This document shows, in pieces, positions 29,178-41,707 of a stretch of DNA of 64,000 bases. Both the position numbers and the translations under genes were made by a program. Source of the stretch: Thermostichus lividus PCC 6715 (lineage in GTDB: Bacteria > Cyanobacteriota > Cyanobacteriia > Thermosynechococcales > Thermosynechococcaceae); assembly GCF_002754935.1 (NCBI RefSeq), contig NZ_CP018092.1, positions 930,001 through 994,000 of the forward strand, read 5' to 3'. Each line of letters opens with the position of its first letter. The stretch's first letter is position 1. Below the pieces are notes generated by a model. It was not told the DNA's origin. It ran no database searches and saw only the letters and a list, made by a program, of their open reading frames with translations.

Positions 29178-31149
29178 ATGGAACCCCTGTATCAATACGC
29201 ATGGCTCATTCCCGTCTTACCCTTGTTGGGTGCCTTAGTTGTTGGTTTTGGCCTCATTTCCTTCTCTGAGACCACCAGCCGCCTGCGGCGACCCAGTGCC
29301 ATTTTCATCATGGCTCTGATGGCGATCGCCCTTGGCCATTCCCTCGCCATTTTGTGGAGCCAAAGCCACGGGCACGCTCCCTACACCCAGATGATTGAAT
29401 GGGCGGCAGCGGGCAGCCTGCACATCGTCATGGGCTATGTCATTGACCCCCTCGCAGCAATGATGCTCGTGGTGGTTACCAGCGTTGCGTTTCTGGTGAT
29501 GCTCTACACCGATGGCTACATGGCACACGATCCGGGGTATGTACGGTTTTATGCCTACCTCAGCCTGTTTGGCTCCTCGATGCTGGGGTTAGTGGTCAGC
29601 CCTAACTTGGTACAGGTCTATATTTTCTGGGAACTGGTGGGGATGTGCTCGTACCTACTGGTGGGGTTTTGGTACGACCGCAAAAGTGCGGCAGAAGCGG
29701 CTCAAAAAGCGTTTGTTACCAATCGCGTTGGTGACTTTGGCCTGCTGCTGGGAATGGTAGGCCTCTTTTGGGCAACCGGTACCTTTGAATTTGGTGAAAT
29801 GGGCGATCGCCTCACCGAGTTACTGAACAGTGGCTTGCTCTCTTCGCAGTTGGCCGCCATTCTGGCCATCCTTGTGTTTCTCGGTCCGGTGGCCAAATCC
29901 GCCCAATTTCCCCTGCACGTCTGGCTTCCCGATGCCATGGAAGGTCCCACCCCATTTCGGCACTGATCCACGCGGCAACAATGGTGGCAGCAGGGGTGTT
30001 TCTCATTGCCCGCATGTTCCCGGTCTTTGAGCAACTCCCTATCGTCATGGACATCATTGCCTGGACAGGGGCATTTACCGCCTTCATGGGTGCCACCATT
30101 GCCATTACCCAAAACGACATTAAAAAAAGCCTTGCCTACTCCACCATTTCTCAGCTCGGGTACATGGTGATGGGGATGGGCGTGGGCGCGTACAGTGCTG
30201 GATTATTTCACCTGATGACCCACGCTTACTTCAAGGCCATGCTCTTTTTGGGGTCAGGTTCTGTCATTCACGGCATGGAAGGCGTTGTGGGTCACGATCC
30301 TAACCTTGCCCAAGATATGCGCTATATGGGAGGCTTGCGCAAATATATGCCCATTACGGGGCTAACCTTTTTAATTGGGTGCTTAGCCATTTCCGGGGTT
30401 CCTCCCTTTGCTGGGTTTTGGTCCAAGGATGAGATTCTTGGGGCGGTGTTCCATGCCAACCCTGCGATGTGGGTACTGACTTGGCTGACTGCGGGTCTAA
30501 CGGCCTTTTATATGTTTCGGATGTATTTCATGACCTTTGAGGGGCCGTTTCGTAACGTCCCTGCCGAGCTTCAAGCACATCACGATCAGGGGCATGGCAA
30601 GCACCATGCTGCCGCACCCCACGAATCGCCTTGGACAATGACGGTTCCCTTGGTCGTGTTGGCTATTCCCTCAATGCTCATTGGTTTGCTGGGCACCCCC
30701 TTTAACAACCTCTTTGAAGCGTTTGTTCATGCTCCCGGAGAGGCGATCGCAGCCCATAGTTTTGATTTAACGGAGTTTTTAGTGCTGGCGGGTAGCTCCG
30801 TTGGCATTGGCCTCATTGGCATTACTGTTGCCTCCTTGATGTACCTCAAGGGCACGCCCAGCCCCAAAGCATTGCCAAGGCGATCGAACCCCTCTACCAG
30901 TTTTCCCTGCACAAGTGGTACTTTGATGAGCTGTACGACGCAGTATTTGTCAAAGGCTGCCGCCGCTTAGCACGGCAGGTGTTGGAAGTGGACTACAACG
31001 TCGTGGATGGTGTGGTCAACCTCACCGGCTTTGTCACCATGGTCACCGGTGAAGGGCTGAAGTACTTTCAGAATGGTCGTGCCCAATTCTACGCCCTCAT
31101 TGTTTTACTGGCGGTGCTGGGCTTCGTGATCTTCTCGGTGCAAACTTAA
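29178..31149 (+). pseudogene. ndhF1: NdhF1 gene interrupted by two single-base frameshifts
   Basis: NdhF1 is the distal proton-pumping subunit of NDH-1L. The frame starts MEPLYQYAWLIP at 29178 and reads the family sequence to [11 protein letters not shown], then shifts at a CCCC run (29950-29953) where one C appears missing; it resumes as [12 protein letters not shown] in the next frame. A second loss at 30870/30871 shifts again, and the expected tail ([17 protein letters not shown] onward) reads in the third frame to the stop at 31147-31149. Restoring one base at each place gives a full-length protein of about 657 residues with no other damage. Either the assembly has two errors or the gene is newly broken. 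Confidence 0.9.
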
Positions 31150-31219
31150 GCGCTTCTTCTTACCCCACCATTGACCATCATGGACATTATCTATTCCTTG
31201 AGGAGTAACGAGTACCCCC

Positions 31220-32800
31220 ATGAGTAACTTTCCTTGGTTGACTGCAATCATCCTTTTTCCGATTGTGGCCTCCTTTGCGATTCCCCTGATTCCCGACCCT
31301 GAAGGGAAAGGACGACCCATTCGTTGGTATGCCCTTGTCATTGGCCTGATTGATTTTGCGGCCATTGTTTATGCCTTCACGAACTTCTACGACCTAAATA
31401 CCCCTGGGCTGCAATTGTGGGAAAGCTATGATTGGATTCCGACCTTGGGGTTGCGCTGGTCTGTGGGGGCGGATGGTCTCTCAATGCCCTTAATTTTGCT
31501 GACGGGCTTTATTACCACGCTGGCAATTTTAGCGGCCTGGCCTGTTACCCTCAAGCCGCGTCTTTTCTACTTCCTGATGTTGGCGATGTACGGCGGTCAA
31601 ATTGCTGTCTTTGCCGTCCAGGATATGCTGGTGTTCTTTTTGGCATGGGAACTGGAGTTGATTCCGGTTTACCTGCTGCTGGCCATTTGGGGGGGCTATA
31701 AGCGGCAGTACGCCGCCACAAAATTTATTCTCTACACCGCGGGTAGCTCCCTGTTTATTCTGGTAGCGGGCTTGGCCATGGCCTTCTACGGCGACACCAT
31801 TAGCTTTGATATGCATACCCTAGCGATGAAAGACTATGCCATGGGCTTTCAACTGCTGGTCTATGCTGGCTTTTTGGTAGCTTATGGGGTAAAACTGCCG
31901 ATTGTACCGCTGCACACATGGCTACCGGATGCCCACGGTGAGGCAACCGCCCCGGTGCACATGCTCTTAGCCGGTATTCTCTTGAAAATGGGTGGCTATG
32001 CGCTTATTCGTATGAATGTGGATATGCTGCCGGCAGCCCACGCCACCTTTGCACCAGTCTTGGTGATTTTGGGGGTGGTGAATATTATCTATGCTGCTCT
32101 GACGTCCTATGCCCAGCGCAACCTCAAGCGCAAAATTGCCTACTCGTCAATTTCCCATATGGGGTTTGTGCTCATTGGCATTGCTTCGTTTACGAATTTA
32201 GGGATGAGCGGTGCTGTTCTGCAAATGGTGTCTCACGGTCTCATTGGCGCCAGCCTCTTTTTCTTAGTTGGGGCAACCTACGATCGCACCCATACGCTGA
32301 TCCTCGAGGAAATGGGGGGGGTTGGCCAAAAAATGAAGAAGATCTTTGCGATGTTTACGGCCTGCTCGCTGGCTTCCTTGGCATTGCCAGGGATGAGTGG
32401 CTTTGTGGCGGAGCTACTCGTATTTATCGGCTTTGCCACCAGTGATGCCTACTCCTTGCCCTTTCGGATTCTTGTGGTCTTTTTAGCAGCGGTGGGGGTT
32501 ATCCTCACGCCCATTTACCTTCTGTCGATGTTGCGGGAAATTTTCTTTGGGCCAGAAAACAAGGAACTGACGGAGCATGAGGCGCTGATCGATGCTGAAC
32601 CCCGGGAGGTCTTTATTATTGCCTGCCTGTTGGTGCCGATTATTGGTATTGGCCTATATCCCAAGCTGCTGACGCAAATTTACGATGCCACCACCGTACA
32701 GGTGATTGCGCGAGTGCGCGAGGTCGTACCGACCCTTGCCCAACACCCTAGCTCCTCAGTGGCCGACATGCCGAAGGTGGCACCAGAGCTAAACGCCTAA
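31220..32800 (+). CDS. ndhD1: NAD(P)H-quinone oxidoreductase subunit NdhD1
   Basis: Antiporter-like membrane subunit of NDH-1L, paired with NdhF1. The 526-residue protein has about 14 helices and the motifs [30 protein letters not shown] and [12 protein letters not shown]. The immediate neighbourhood of ndhF1 supports the D1 (respiratory NDH-1L) assignment rather than D3/D4. ATG at 31220 is preceded by GAGTAACGAG. Its stop shares one base with the next ATG (TAATG). Confidence 0.94.
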   Translation: MSNFPWLTAIILFPIVASFAIPLIPDPEGKGRPIRWYALVIGLIDFAAIVYAFTNFYDLNTPGLQLWESYDWIPTLGLRWSVGADGLSMPLILLTGFITTLAILAAWPVTLKPRLFYFLMLAMYGGQIAVFAVQDMLVFFLAWELELIPVYLLLAIWGGYKRQYAATKFILYTAGSSLFILVAGLAMAFYGDTISFDMHTLAMKDYAMGFQLLVYAGFLVAYGVKLPIVPLHTWLPDAHGEATAPVHMLLAGILLKMGGYALIRMNVDMLPAAHATFAPVLVILGVVNIIYAALTSYAQRNLKRKIAYSSISHMGFVLIGIASFTNLGMSGAVLQMVSHGLIGASLFFLVGATYDRTHTLILEEMGGVGQKMKKIFAMFTACSLASLALPGMSGFVAELLVFIGFATSDAYSLPFRILVVFLAAVGVILTPIYLLSMLREIFFGPENKELTEHEALIDAEPREVFIIACLLVPIIGIGLYPKLLTQIYDATTVQVIARVREVVPTLAQHPSSSVADMPKVAPELNA

Positions 32801-33627
32801 TGGGGCAGCTGCGGCACTACCTGCTGGGGGAGGTTAGTTGGCAGCGGCTGGTGCGCTCAGCAGTCCTGATCTACGTCCTTGTGGCGGCCTACGTTTACGT
32901 CCGTGCTGATGCTATGATCTTTCGGCCGCCGCCTCCCACCTATGATTTGTTGGCTCAGATGCGCCTTATCCCCATGGAGGGGGGCGATCGCCTCGCGGTG
33001 CTGTATTTACCGAATCCCGCAGCTACGTTCACGCTGCTCTACAGTCACGGCAATGCCGAAGATTTGGGGGTAATTGAACCCCTCTTGACCCAGTACCGCG
33101 ATTGGGGGTTTGCTGTGTTGGCCTACGACTACCGTGGCTATGGGCTGAGTACGGGCACCCCCAGCGAAGCCAATGCCTACCAAGATGCCAGAGCTGCCTA
33201 CAAGTACCTGACCCAGACTCTCAACGTTCCACCAGAGCAGGTCATACTGTACGGGCGATCGCTCGGGGGCGGTGTCGCCACAGAACTGGCGACCCACGTA
33301 CCTGTTGCTGGGCTGATCTTAGAAAGCACGTTTACCTCTGCCTTTCGGGTTGTGGTGCCTTTTCCCTTGTTTCCGTTCGATAAATTCACCAATCAAGCCA
33401 AGCTACCGCAGGTGCCGGTGCCGGTTTTAATCCTGCACGGGACTGCCGATGAGGTCGTGCCTTTTGAGCATGCCCAAGCCCTATTTGCCACTGCGGCCAC
33501 CCCCAAATTTTCCCTGTGGGTTGAGGGTGCTGGTCACAACGATTTTAGTGCTGTTGCGGGCGATCGCCACCGGCAGGCACTGCAAGACTTTGCCCACATT
33601 CTGCACGGTTTGCGAACTAACGACTAG
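32800..33627 (+). CDS. Membrane-anchored alpha/beta hydrolase (BEM46/S33-like)
   Basis: A single N-terminal helix (about residues 20-35) precedes an alpha/beta-hydrolase fold: oxyanion region YSHGNAEDLG, nucleophile elbow GRSLGGGVA, acid in ILHGTADEVVP and His in EGAGHNDF. It is likely an esterase or peptidase acting at the membrane; substrate unknown. The start overlaps the ndhD1 stop by one base, so it is translationally coupled to the NDH genes, although a functional link is not known. Confidence 0.87.
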   Translation: MGQLRHYLLGEVSWQRLVRSAVLIYVLVAAYVYVRADAMIFRPPPPTYDLLAQMRLIPMEGGDRLAVLYLPNPAATFTLLYSHGNAEDLGVIEPLLTQYRDWGFAVLAYDYRGYGLSTGTPSEANAYQDARAAYKYLTQTLNVPPEQVILYGRSLGGGVATELATHVPVAGLILESTFTSAFRVVVPFPLFPFDKFTNQAKLPQVPVPVLILHGTADEVVPFEHAQALFATAATPKFSLWVEGAGHNDFSAVAGDRHRQALQDFAHILHGLRTND

Positions 33628-33668
33628 CGGTGTGCCATAGGTATGTTGCCGCCTCGTCCAAGTAAAGG

Positions 33669-33824
33669 TTGATTTTGGAGACCGGTTGCATCGGTCGCAC
33701 ACCTTTCTATGTCTGCTACGATAATGCCATGGCACCAGCCTGCCAGTACAAGGGATCGCAGGTCTACGCGCAACAGTCCCCCATGGAGCAGTGGCTCCAT
33801 CGGTTGCGCTACCTGTACAACTAA
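33669..33824 (+). CDS. Possible small protein of 51 residues
   Basis: In the 278-base gap between the hydrolase and ftsY a frame with a TTG start runs to a stop at 33822. The composition (Cys/Tyr/aromatic-rich: ETGCIGRTPFYVCYDN, then WLHRLRYLYN) looks more protein-like than random and has no in-frame stop. No Shine-Dalgarno is obvious and I do not recognise a family; it could also be the tail of a decayed gene, since an in-frame stop closes it just upstream. Confidence 0.35.
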   Translation: MILETGCIGRTPFYVCYDNAMAPACQYKGSQVYAQQSPMEQWLHRLRYLYN

Positions 33825-33905
33825 CTACCGGCAGATTGCCGCAACGGTGAGACATACAATAATCTGTCAGGGATTGATCTAGAAGGAATAAAGAGAGAAG
33901 AGCGG

Positions 33906-35270
33906 ATGGTTTTTAACTGGTTTCGGCGTAAGTTTGGTGGTAGTGGCGAGAGTGAGGTACCCGCTGATACGGTTGCCACGCCGCAGCCAGAGGCTTCCGC
34001 AGCGCCACCAGACCTAGAACCAGACTCCCAGGCGGCTGAGGGCGGCCTTCTCAATTGGGCGAAAACGGCTCTGCAATCTATCCAGTCGCGCCAGAATCCT
34101 AGGACGACGGAAACAGCGGAAACAATCACTGCAACTGAGGTCAGCGATGCACCACCAGATGCTGTGTCCGAGGCACCCCCTCCGGACATCGTACATCCAG
34201 TGGCAGCAGAGGAACCGGAGGCCGCAGAGACCGTGGCACCGGTTGCTCTCGATGCTGGATTTTTGTGGTCAGCGGAAGTGTTAGCTGCCCAAGGTCGTCG
34301 CCCTGAAGAGGTGGATCTCGAGGAAATTACGTGGCTACAACGACTACGTCAAGGCTTAGGCAAGACCCGCCGCGGGCTGGTGCATCAACTGCGCTCCATT
34401 GTGGGTCAAGGCCCGTTAGGGCGTGATGCGGTTGAAGAGATTGAAATGCTGCTGCTGCAATCTGATGTGGGGGTGAAGGCCACGGATCAGATTATCGCCG
34501 CACTGCAAGCCAAAATTCGCCAAGAGACCTTACCCGCCGATCAGGCGATCGCCTACCTCAAGCAAATTCTGCGCGATACGCTAGATGCCCCTTTTCGCAA
34601 CGGCTATGCCCAAGATTTTGCCCCCCAGAAAGGGCAGCTCAACATTTGGCTGATCGCTGGGGTGAACGGTGTAGGTAAAACGACGACCATTGGCAAATTG
34701 GCTCATATTGCCAGCCAATCGGGCTATCGCTGTTTGATTGCGGCGGCGGATACCTTTCGAGCCGCGGCCACAGAACAGGTTAAAGTTTGGGGGCAACGCT
34801 CCAATGTTGAGGTTATTGCCAATCCCGGTAAAAATACTGACCCGGCGGCAGTTGTGTTTGATGCGATCGGTGCTGCCCAAGCCCGGGGCACCGAACTGCT
34901 GTTGGTGGATACCGCCGGACGGCTGCAAAATAAGGCCAACCTCATGGAAGAACTCAAAAAAATTCGCCGCATTATTGATAAAAAAGCCAGCAATGCCACC
35001 ATTGAATCGCTACTAGTGCTCGATGCCACCCTAGGGCAAAACGGCCTGCGGCAGGCGCAGGTGTTTGCTGAGGCGGCACAGCTTACGGGGGTGATCTTGA
35101 CGAAGTTGGATGGCACGGCCAAGGGGGGGGTTGCCTTAGCTGTGGTTCAAGAGTTGGGGCTACCGATCCGTTTTGTGGGGGCAGGCGAAGGCATTAAGGA
35201 TTTACGACCGTTTTCCAGTTTTGAGTTTGTAGAGGCCTTGCTCTCCAGTGAGGTGGAGGTGGCGGCGTGA
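33906..35270 (+). CDS. ftsY: Signal recognition particle receptor FtsY
   Basis: GTPase that docks SRP-ribosome complexes at the membrane. An acidic, Ala/Pro/Glu-rich A domain fills about residues 10-130; the NG domain follows with P-loop GVNGVGKTTTIGKLA, DTAGRLQNKANLMEEL (G3) and TKLDGTAKGG (G4). Length 454 residues is usual for cyanobacteria with a long A domain. The stop overlaps the next gene's GTG (GTGA). Confidence 0.96.
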   Translation: MVFNWFRRKFGGSGESEVPADTVATPQPEASAAPPDLEPDSQAAEGGLLNWAKTALQSIQSRQNPRTTETAETITATEVSDAPPDAVSEAPPPDIVHPVAAEEPEAAETVAPVALDAGFLWSAEVLAAQGRRPEEVDLEEITWLQRLRQGLGKTRRGLVHQLRSIVGQGPLGRDAVEEIEMLLLQSDVGVKATDQIIAALQAKIRQETLPADQAIAYLKQILRDTLDAPFRNGYAQDFAPQKGQLNIWLIAGVNGVGKTTTIGKLAHIASQSGYRCLIAAADTFRAAATEQVKVWGQRSNVEVIANPGKNTDPAAVVFDAIGAAQARGTELLLVDTAGRLQNKANLMEELKKIRRIIDKKASNATIESLLVLDATLGQNGLRQAQVFAEAAQLTGVILTKLDGTAKGGVALAVVQELGLPIRFVGAGEGIKDLRPFSSFEFVEALLSSEVEVAA

Positions 35271-36451
35271 TCTTGGCCGATCGCCTCGGGTACTTCCGCA
35301 GCAATGTCTTTGATGCCATGGATCGGGTTAAAGCAACCGTGGCGGCCACAGGGCAGTCGATTGTGGATTTATCCTTAGGCTCTGCGGATTTACCGGTTGC
35401 CCCCCATATTCTGAGGGCGATTGAAGCCGCCCTGCAGGATCCGAGTACCTATGGCTACCAGTTATTTGCCAGCACCGCTGCCTTTCGGATGGCAGTGGCA
35501 ACGTGGTATGAACGGCGATTTGGCCTAAAAGTTGACCCGGAACGGGAAGTGCTCACGCTGATTGGCTCACAGGAGGGAACGGCTCACCTCCCCCTTGCGG
35601 TGATGAATCCCCGCGAGTATGCTCTTGTGCTCGATCCGGGCTATCCGTCCCATGTGGGTGGGGTCTATTTGGCAGGCGGGCAGGTCTATCCCTTGCCGCT
35701 ACGGGCAGAGAACCAGTTTTTACCGGACTTAGAGGCTGTCCCCTTAGCTGTTCGTGAGCAGGCCAAACTCCTGATTCTCAGCTATCCCCATAACCCTACC
35801 GCAGCAGTCGCCCCCCTAGCATTTTTTGAAGAGGCGGTGACCTTTTGCGATCGCCACGGTATTATTCTGGTGCACGACTTTCCCTACGTTGATTTAGTGT
35901 TTGATCGTGAGCGCGCCCCCTCGATTTTTGAGGTGGATCGCGATCGCCAAGTGGGGATTGAGTTTTATAGCCTATCAAAGTCTTACAATATGGGCGGCTT
36001 TCGCATTGGCTTTGCCATTGGTCGCGCTGACTGCATTGCTGGGTTGCGTCAGGTGAAATCGGTCATTGACTTTAACCAGTATGCGGGAATTTTACGCGGG
36101 GCGATCGCTGCTCTCACCGAGGATCAAGCCTGCGTGCGCCAAACTTGCGAGACGTTCCGGACGCGGCGGGATGCCTTTGTCCAAGCCCTCGCAGATCACG
36201 GCTGGTTCGTACCCCTGCCACCCGCCACCATGTACGTTTGGGCTCAGCTCCCCCCGCCGTGGCACCAAGACTCCCTTGGCTTTTGTCAATCCTTGGTCAA
36301 AGCGACTGGCATTGCAGCCGCACCTGGATCTGGCTTTGGCCAAGGCGGCGAAGGCTATGTCCGGTTTGCCCTTGTGCGCGATCGCCCCTGTTTAGAAATT
36401 GCGGCAGCTCATATTGCCGCCTTTACCCTAAAAGAAGGTTCACTTCTTTAG
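35267..36451 (+). CDS. Class I/II aminotransferase, LL-diaminopimelate-aminotransferase-like
   Basis: PLP-dependent aminotransferase of fold type I. It has the NPT-type substrate motif SYPHNPTAAV near residue 170 and the PLP lysine in SLSKSYNMGGFRIG. The sequence resembles cyanobacterial enzymes annotated as LL-diaminopimelate aminotransferase, which would place it in lysine/peptidoglycan synthesis, but the same family includes aspartate and alanine aminotransferases. It starts with GTG inside the ftsY stop, so the two are translationally coupled. Length 394. Confidence 0.85.
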   Translation: MILADRLGYFRSNVFDAMDRVKATVAATGQSIVDLSLGSADLPVAPHILRAIEAALQDPSTYGYQLFASTAAFRMAVATWYERRFGLKVDPEREVLTLIGSQEGTAHLPLAVMNPREYALVLDPGYPSHVGGVYLAGGQVYPLPLRAENQFLPDLEAVPLAVREQAKLLILSYPHNPTAAVAPLAFFEEAVTFCDRHGIILVHDFPYVDLVFDRERAPSIFEVDRDRQVGIEFYSLSKSYNMGGFRIGFAIGRADCIAGLRQVKSVIDFNQYAGILRGAIAALTEDQACVRQTCETFRTRRDAFVQALADHGWFVPLPPATMYVWAQLPPPWHQDSLGFCQSLVKATGIAAAPGSGFGQGGEGYVRFALVRDRPCLEIAAAHIAAFTLKEGSLL

Positions 36452-36587
36452 AGCAGCACGTCACCCTGTGCCTCAGGCGATCGCCAACACGTCATCAAAA
36501 CCCCAATCAACCTCGTATGAGTAAGTAGTATGTCAAAATCAAGTCAGGGGTCTTTTAACATTTCTACAAGTTTGCGGCTGCATTTTT

Positions 36588-38399
36588 ATGACTGACGTTC
36601 CAGTTTCCCATATTCGTAATTTTTCGATTATTGCCCACATTGATCATGGTAAATCGACCCTTGCCGATCGCCTCTTGCAATTTACTGGCACCGTCGATGC
36701 GCGGGACATGAAGGAACAGTTCCTCGACAATATGGATCTAGAGCGGGAGCGGGGGATTACCATTAAGCTGCAAGCAGCACGAATGACCTACACAGGGCGC
36801 GATGGCCAAACCTACATCCTCAACCTGATTGATACCCCCGGCCATGTGGACTTTTCCTACGAAGTGTCCCGCTCCTTGGCCGCCTGTGAAGGCGCCTTGC
36901 TCGTCGTGGATGCGTCCCAAGGGGTGGAAGCCCAAACCCTCGCCAACGTTTATCTTGCCCTTGAGCACAACCTTGAAATTATTCCAGTCCTCAATAAAAT
37001 TGACCTACCGGGGGCAGAGCCGGAGCGAGTGAAGGGGGAAATTGAGGAAATTGTGGGGCTAGATTGCTCCCAAGCTGTCTTGGCCTCTGCGAAAGAGGGG
37101 ATTGGCATTGCCGAGATTCTTGAGTCGATTGTCCACCTCGTGCCGCCGCCCCAAGATACCGTAGCGGATCCCCTACGGGCGTTGATTTTTGACAGTTACT
37201 ACGACCCCTACCGCGGTGTCATCGTCTATTTCCGCGTCATGGATGGGGTGGTGCACCGGGGCGATCGCATCCGTTTAATGGCATCCGGCAAAGAGTACGA
37301 GATTGACGAACTAGGGGTGCTTGCCCCCAACCAAACACCCGTTGAGAGCCTCCACGCCGGAGAAGTGGGCTACCTCGCCGCAGCTATTAAAGCGGTAGGA
37401 GATGCCCGGGTCGGCGATACCATTACCCTTGCCACCAAACCAGCCAAGGCTGCCCTGCCGGGCTATACCGAGGCCAAGCCCATGGTATTTTGCGGGTTAT
37501 TCCCCACCGATGCAGCGCAGTTTGAAGACCTGCGGGATGCCCTTGAAAAGCTCAAGCTGAACGATGCGTCCTTGCACTATGAGCCGGAAACCTCCAGTGC
37601 CATGGGATTTGGCTTCCGCTGTGGCTTTTTGGGGCTGCTGCACATGGAAATTATTCAGGAGCGCCTAGAGCGCGAGTACAATCTAGACTTAATCATTACC
37701 GCTCCGTCCGTGGTCTATCGGGTCACCACCTTGAAGGGGGATGTGCTGACCATTGACAACCCCAGCCTCCTGCCTGAGCCGCAATACCGCCAGAAAATTG
37801 AAGAACCCTACGTCCAAGTGGAAATGATTACCCCCGAAACCTACGTCGGCACCCTGATGGAGTTAGCCCAATCACGGCGGGGGATTTTTAAGGATATGCG
37901 CTATCTCACGCAAGGGCGCACCACCCTCATCTACGAGCTGCCCCTAGCGGAAATTGTTACTGACTTTTTCGACCAAATGAAGTCGCGATCGCGGGGCTAC
38001 GCCAGTATGGAGTACCACCTGATTGGCTACCGTGAAAACGACTTGGTGAAACTGGATTTGCTCATTAACAATGATCCGGTGGATTCCCTAGCGGCCATTG
38101 TCCATCGCGATAAGGCATACTACGTTGGCCGTGCCCTTGTCAGCAAACTCAAAGACTTGATTCCACGGCATCAGTTTAAGATTCCCATTCAGGCGGCCAT
38201 TGGTTCGCGCATTATTGCCAGTGAGAGTATTCCTGCTTTGCGCAAAGATGTGCTAGCCAAATGCTATGGCGGGGATGTCTCGCGCAAACGTAAACTGCTA
38301 GAGAAGCAAAAGGCGGGTAAAAAACGCATGAAAGCCATCGGGAGTGTCGATGTGCCCCAAGAAGCATTTATGGCCGTTCTGCGGCTGAAGGACGAATAG
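36588..38399 (+). CDS. lepA: Elongation factor 4 (LepA)
   Basis: Ribosome-binding GTPase that back-translocates or assists initiation under stress. G1 [16 protein letters not shown]3 DTPGHVDF and G4 NKIDLPGA are present; EF-G-like domains and the LepA-specific C-terminal domain ([17 protein letters not shown]) follow. Length 603 is normal. The 136-base upstream gap shows no gene. Confidence 0.97.
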   Translation: MTDVPVSHIRNFSIIAHIDHGKSTLADRLLQFTGTVDARDMKEQFLDNMDLERERGITIKLQAARMTYTGRDGQTYILNLIDTPGHVDFSYEVSRSLAACEGALLVVDASQGVEAQTLANVYLALEHNLEIIPVLNKIDLPGAEPERVKGEIEEIVGLDCSQAVLASAKEGIGIAEILESIVHLVPPPQDTVADPLRALIFDSYYDPYRGVIVYFRVMDGVVHRGDRIRLMASGKEYEIDELGVLAPNQTPVESLHAGEVGYLAAAIKAVGDARVGDTITLATKPAKAALPGYTEAKPMVFCGLFPTDAAQFEDLRDALEKLKLNDASLHYEPETSSAMGFGFRCGFLGLLHMEIIQERLEREYNLDLIITAPSVVYRVTTLKGDVLTIDNPSLLPEPQYRQKIEEPYVQVEMITPETYVGTLMELAQSRRGIFKDMRYLTQGRTTLIYELPLAEIVTDFFDQMKSRSRGYASMEYHLIGYRENDLVKLDLLINNDPVDSLAAIVHRDKAYYVGRALVSKLKDLIPRHQFKIPIQAAIGSRIIASESIPALRKDVLAKCYGGDVSRKRKLLEKQKAGKKRMKAIGSVDVPQEAFMAVLRLKDE

Positions 38400-38410
38400 G
38401 GAGCATACAG

Positions 38411-40286
<1,876 letters not shown>

Positions 40287-40288
40287 AC

Positions 40289-41566
40289 ATGAACGTCCTC
40301 CACGTTTCTGACATTCACCTTGGCAGTGGCCTCAGTCATGGCCACATCAATCCGGCCACAGGACTCAATACGCGGCTGGAGGACTTTATTGCTGCGCTGG
40401 GCACCTGCATTGATCGCGCACTTGCCGAGCCAGTGGATTTAGTTCTATTTGGGGGCGATGCCTTTCCCGATGCAACGCCCCCTCCCTTTGTTCACGAAGC
40501 CTTTGCCCAGCAGTTTCGCCGTTTAGCCGATGCCCAAATTCCTACGGTACTGCTGGTGGGCAACCACGATCAACACGCCCAAGGGCAGGGGGGCGCGAGT
40601 TTATCCCTTTACCGCACCCTCGGTGTCCCTGGGTTTATTGTTGGCGATCGCCTAGCCACCCATCGCCTGCACACCCGCGCTGGTGCTGTTCAAATCATCA
40701 CCCTGCCGTGGTTGACCCGCTCGGCACTGTTAACCCGCCCGGAAACCGTGGGGTTGTCCCTTGCAGAGGTTCATCAACTGCTGCTGGATCGCCTGAGTGT
40801 TGCTCTTGAGGGCGAAATTCGCCAGCTAGATCCAGCACTGCCAACGGTGCTACTGGCTCATGCCATGGTGGATACTGCGCAGTACGGTTCCGAACGCTAC
40901 TTAAGTGCTGGCAAAGGGTTCACGCTTCCCCTCAGCCTGTTGGCTCGCCCCTGTTTCGACTATGTCGCCTTGGGGCACGTCCATCGCCATCAAGTGCTGT
41001 GCTATGATCCGCCTGTGGTCTATCCCGGCAGTATTGAGCGGGTGGACTTTGGCGAAGAGGCAGAGGAGAAAGGGTACGTCCTGATTGATCTGCACAAGGG
41101 TAAAACCCACTTTCAGTTTTGCCCCCTGCCAACCCGACCATTTCAGACAATTCGAGTTGACCTAACGGAGATTGAAGGAGATCCCCAAGCCGCATTGTTA
41201 GCGGCGATCGCCCATCGCCCCACACGTGGTGCTGTGATTCGGGTGATTTACCAACTGCGTAGCGATCAACTCTCGCAGATTAACCTTGGGGAACTGCAAC
41301 AATCCCTGACAGATGCCCACAGCGTTAGCTTTTTACCCCAACTGGTGAATACGCAGGCGATCGCCCGTCTTCCTAGCACAGCCCTAGAACAAGCCCTCGA
41401 TCCGAGCCATGCCCTGCACCTCTACCTCGACCACCATCCTGAGCTAGAGCCACTGCGGCAAGACTTATTAAACGCCCTGCATACGCTGTGCCCCAGCGAT
41501 ACCGAGATCACTCCACAGCTCACCGAGGAGACTGAACTGAAGATTGAGCAGCTACGGCTAATTTGA
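40289..41566 (+). CDS. sbcD: SbcD/Mre11-type DNA repair exonuclease
   Basis: Metal-dependent nuclease subunit that, with SbcC/Rad50, processes hairpins and double-strand-break ends. Calcineurin-like phosphoesterase motifs are all visible: HVSDIHLGSG, FGGDAF, GNHDQHA, LLAHAMVD and GHVHRH. Length 425 is normal. No sbcC lies in the window. It starts 2 bases after the pgm stop. Confidence 0.9.
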   Translation: MNVLHVSDIHLGSGLSHGHINPATGLNTRLEDFIAALGTCIDRALAEPVDLVLFGGDAFPDATPPPFVHEAFAQQFRRLADAQIPTVLLVGNHDQHAQGQGGASLSLYRTLGVPGFIVGDRLATHRLHTRAGAVQIITLPWLTRSALLTRPETVGLSLAEVHQLLLDRLSVALEGEIRQLDPALPTVLLAHAMVDTAQYGSERYLSAGKGFTLPLSLLARPCFDYVALGHVHRHQVLCYDPPVVYPGSIERVDFGEEAEEKGYVLIDLHKGKTHFQFCPLPTRPFQTIRVDLTEIEGDPQAALLAAIAHRPTRGAVIRVIYQLRSDQLSQINLGELQQSLTDAHSVSFLPQLVNTQAIARLPSTALEQALDPSHALHLYLDHHPELEPLRQDLLNALHTLCPSDTEITPQLTEETELKIEQLRLI

Positions 41567-41593
41567 GGGGTTCATTCGGGGGTATTGAACCCC
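41567..41593 (+). terminator. Hairpin directly after sbcD
   Basis: GGGGTTCA and TGAACCCC make a perfect 8-base stem with an 11-base loop starting right after the sbcD stop. There is no long T-run, so efficient intrinsic termination is uncertain, but position and stem strength suit a transcript end for the pgm-sbcD unit. Confidence 0.5.
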
Positions 41594-41616
41594 TCTCAAT
41601 TGCCGCTCCTGTCCCT

Positions 41617-41660
41617 CCCCGACCTGAAGGTGCGGGGCTTCTCGGAGGTTTTCGGTGAAC
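41617..41660 (+). mobile_element. Hairpin with CTCGGAGGTTTT tail, probable IS200/IS605-type right-end relic
   Basis: CCCCGACCT and AGGT-G-CGGGG form a strong stem (41617-41637, loop GA), followed by CTTCTCGGAGGTTTTCGGTGA. The 12-mer CTCGGAGGTTTT and the preceding hairpin repeat the arrangement before the ACR3 gene at 9538-9577. Right ends of TnpB-coding elements look like this. No tnpB remains. Confidence 0.4.
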
Positions 41661-41707
41661 GCGATGGAAGCAGTATGATATGTAGCAAAACGGCATGGAG
41701 CACTCCC

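Noticed and set aside
29940-30880. Programmed frameshifting in ndhF1
   Set aside because: Neither site has a slippery heptamer or a clear stimulator, and two successive shifts of the same sign would be needed, so mutation or error is simpler.
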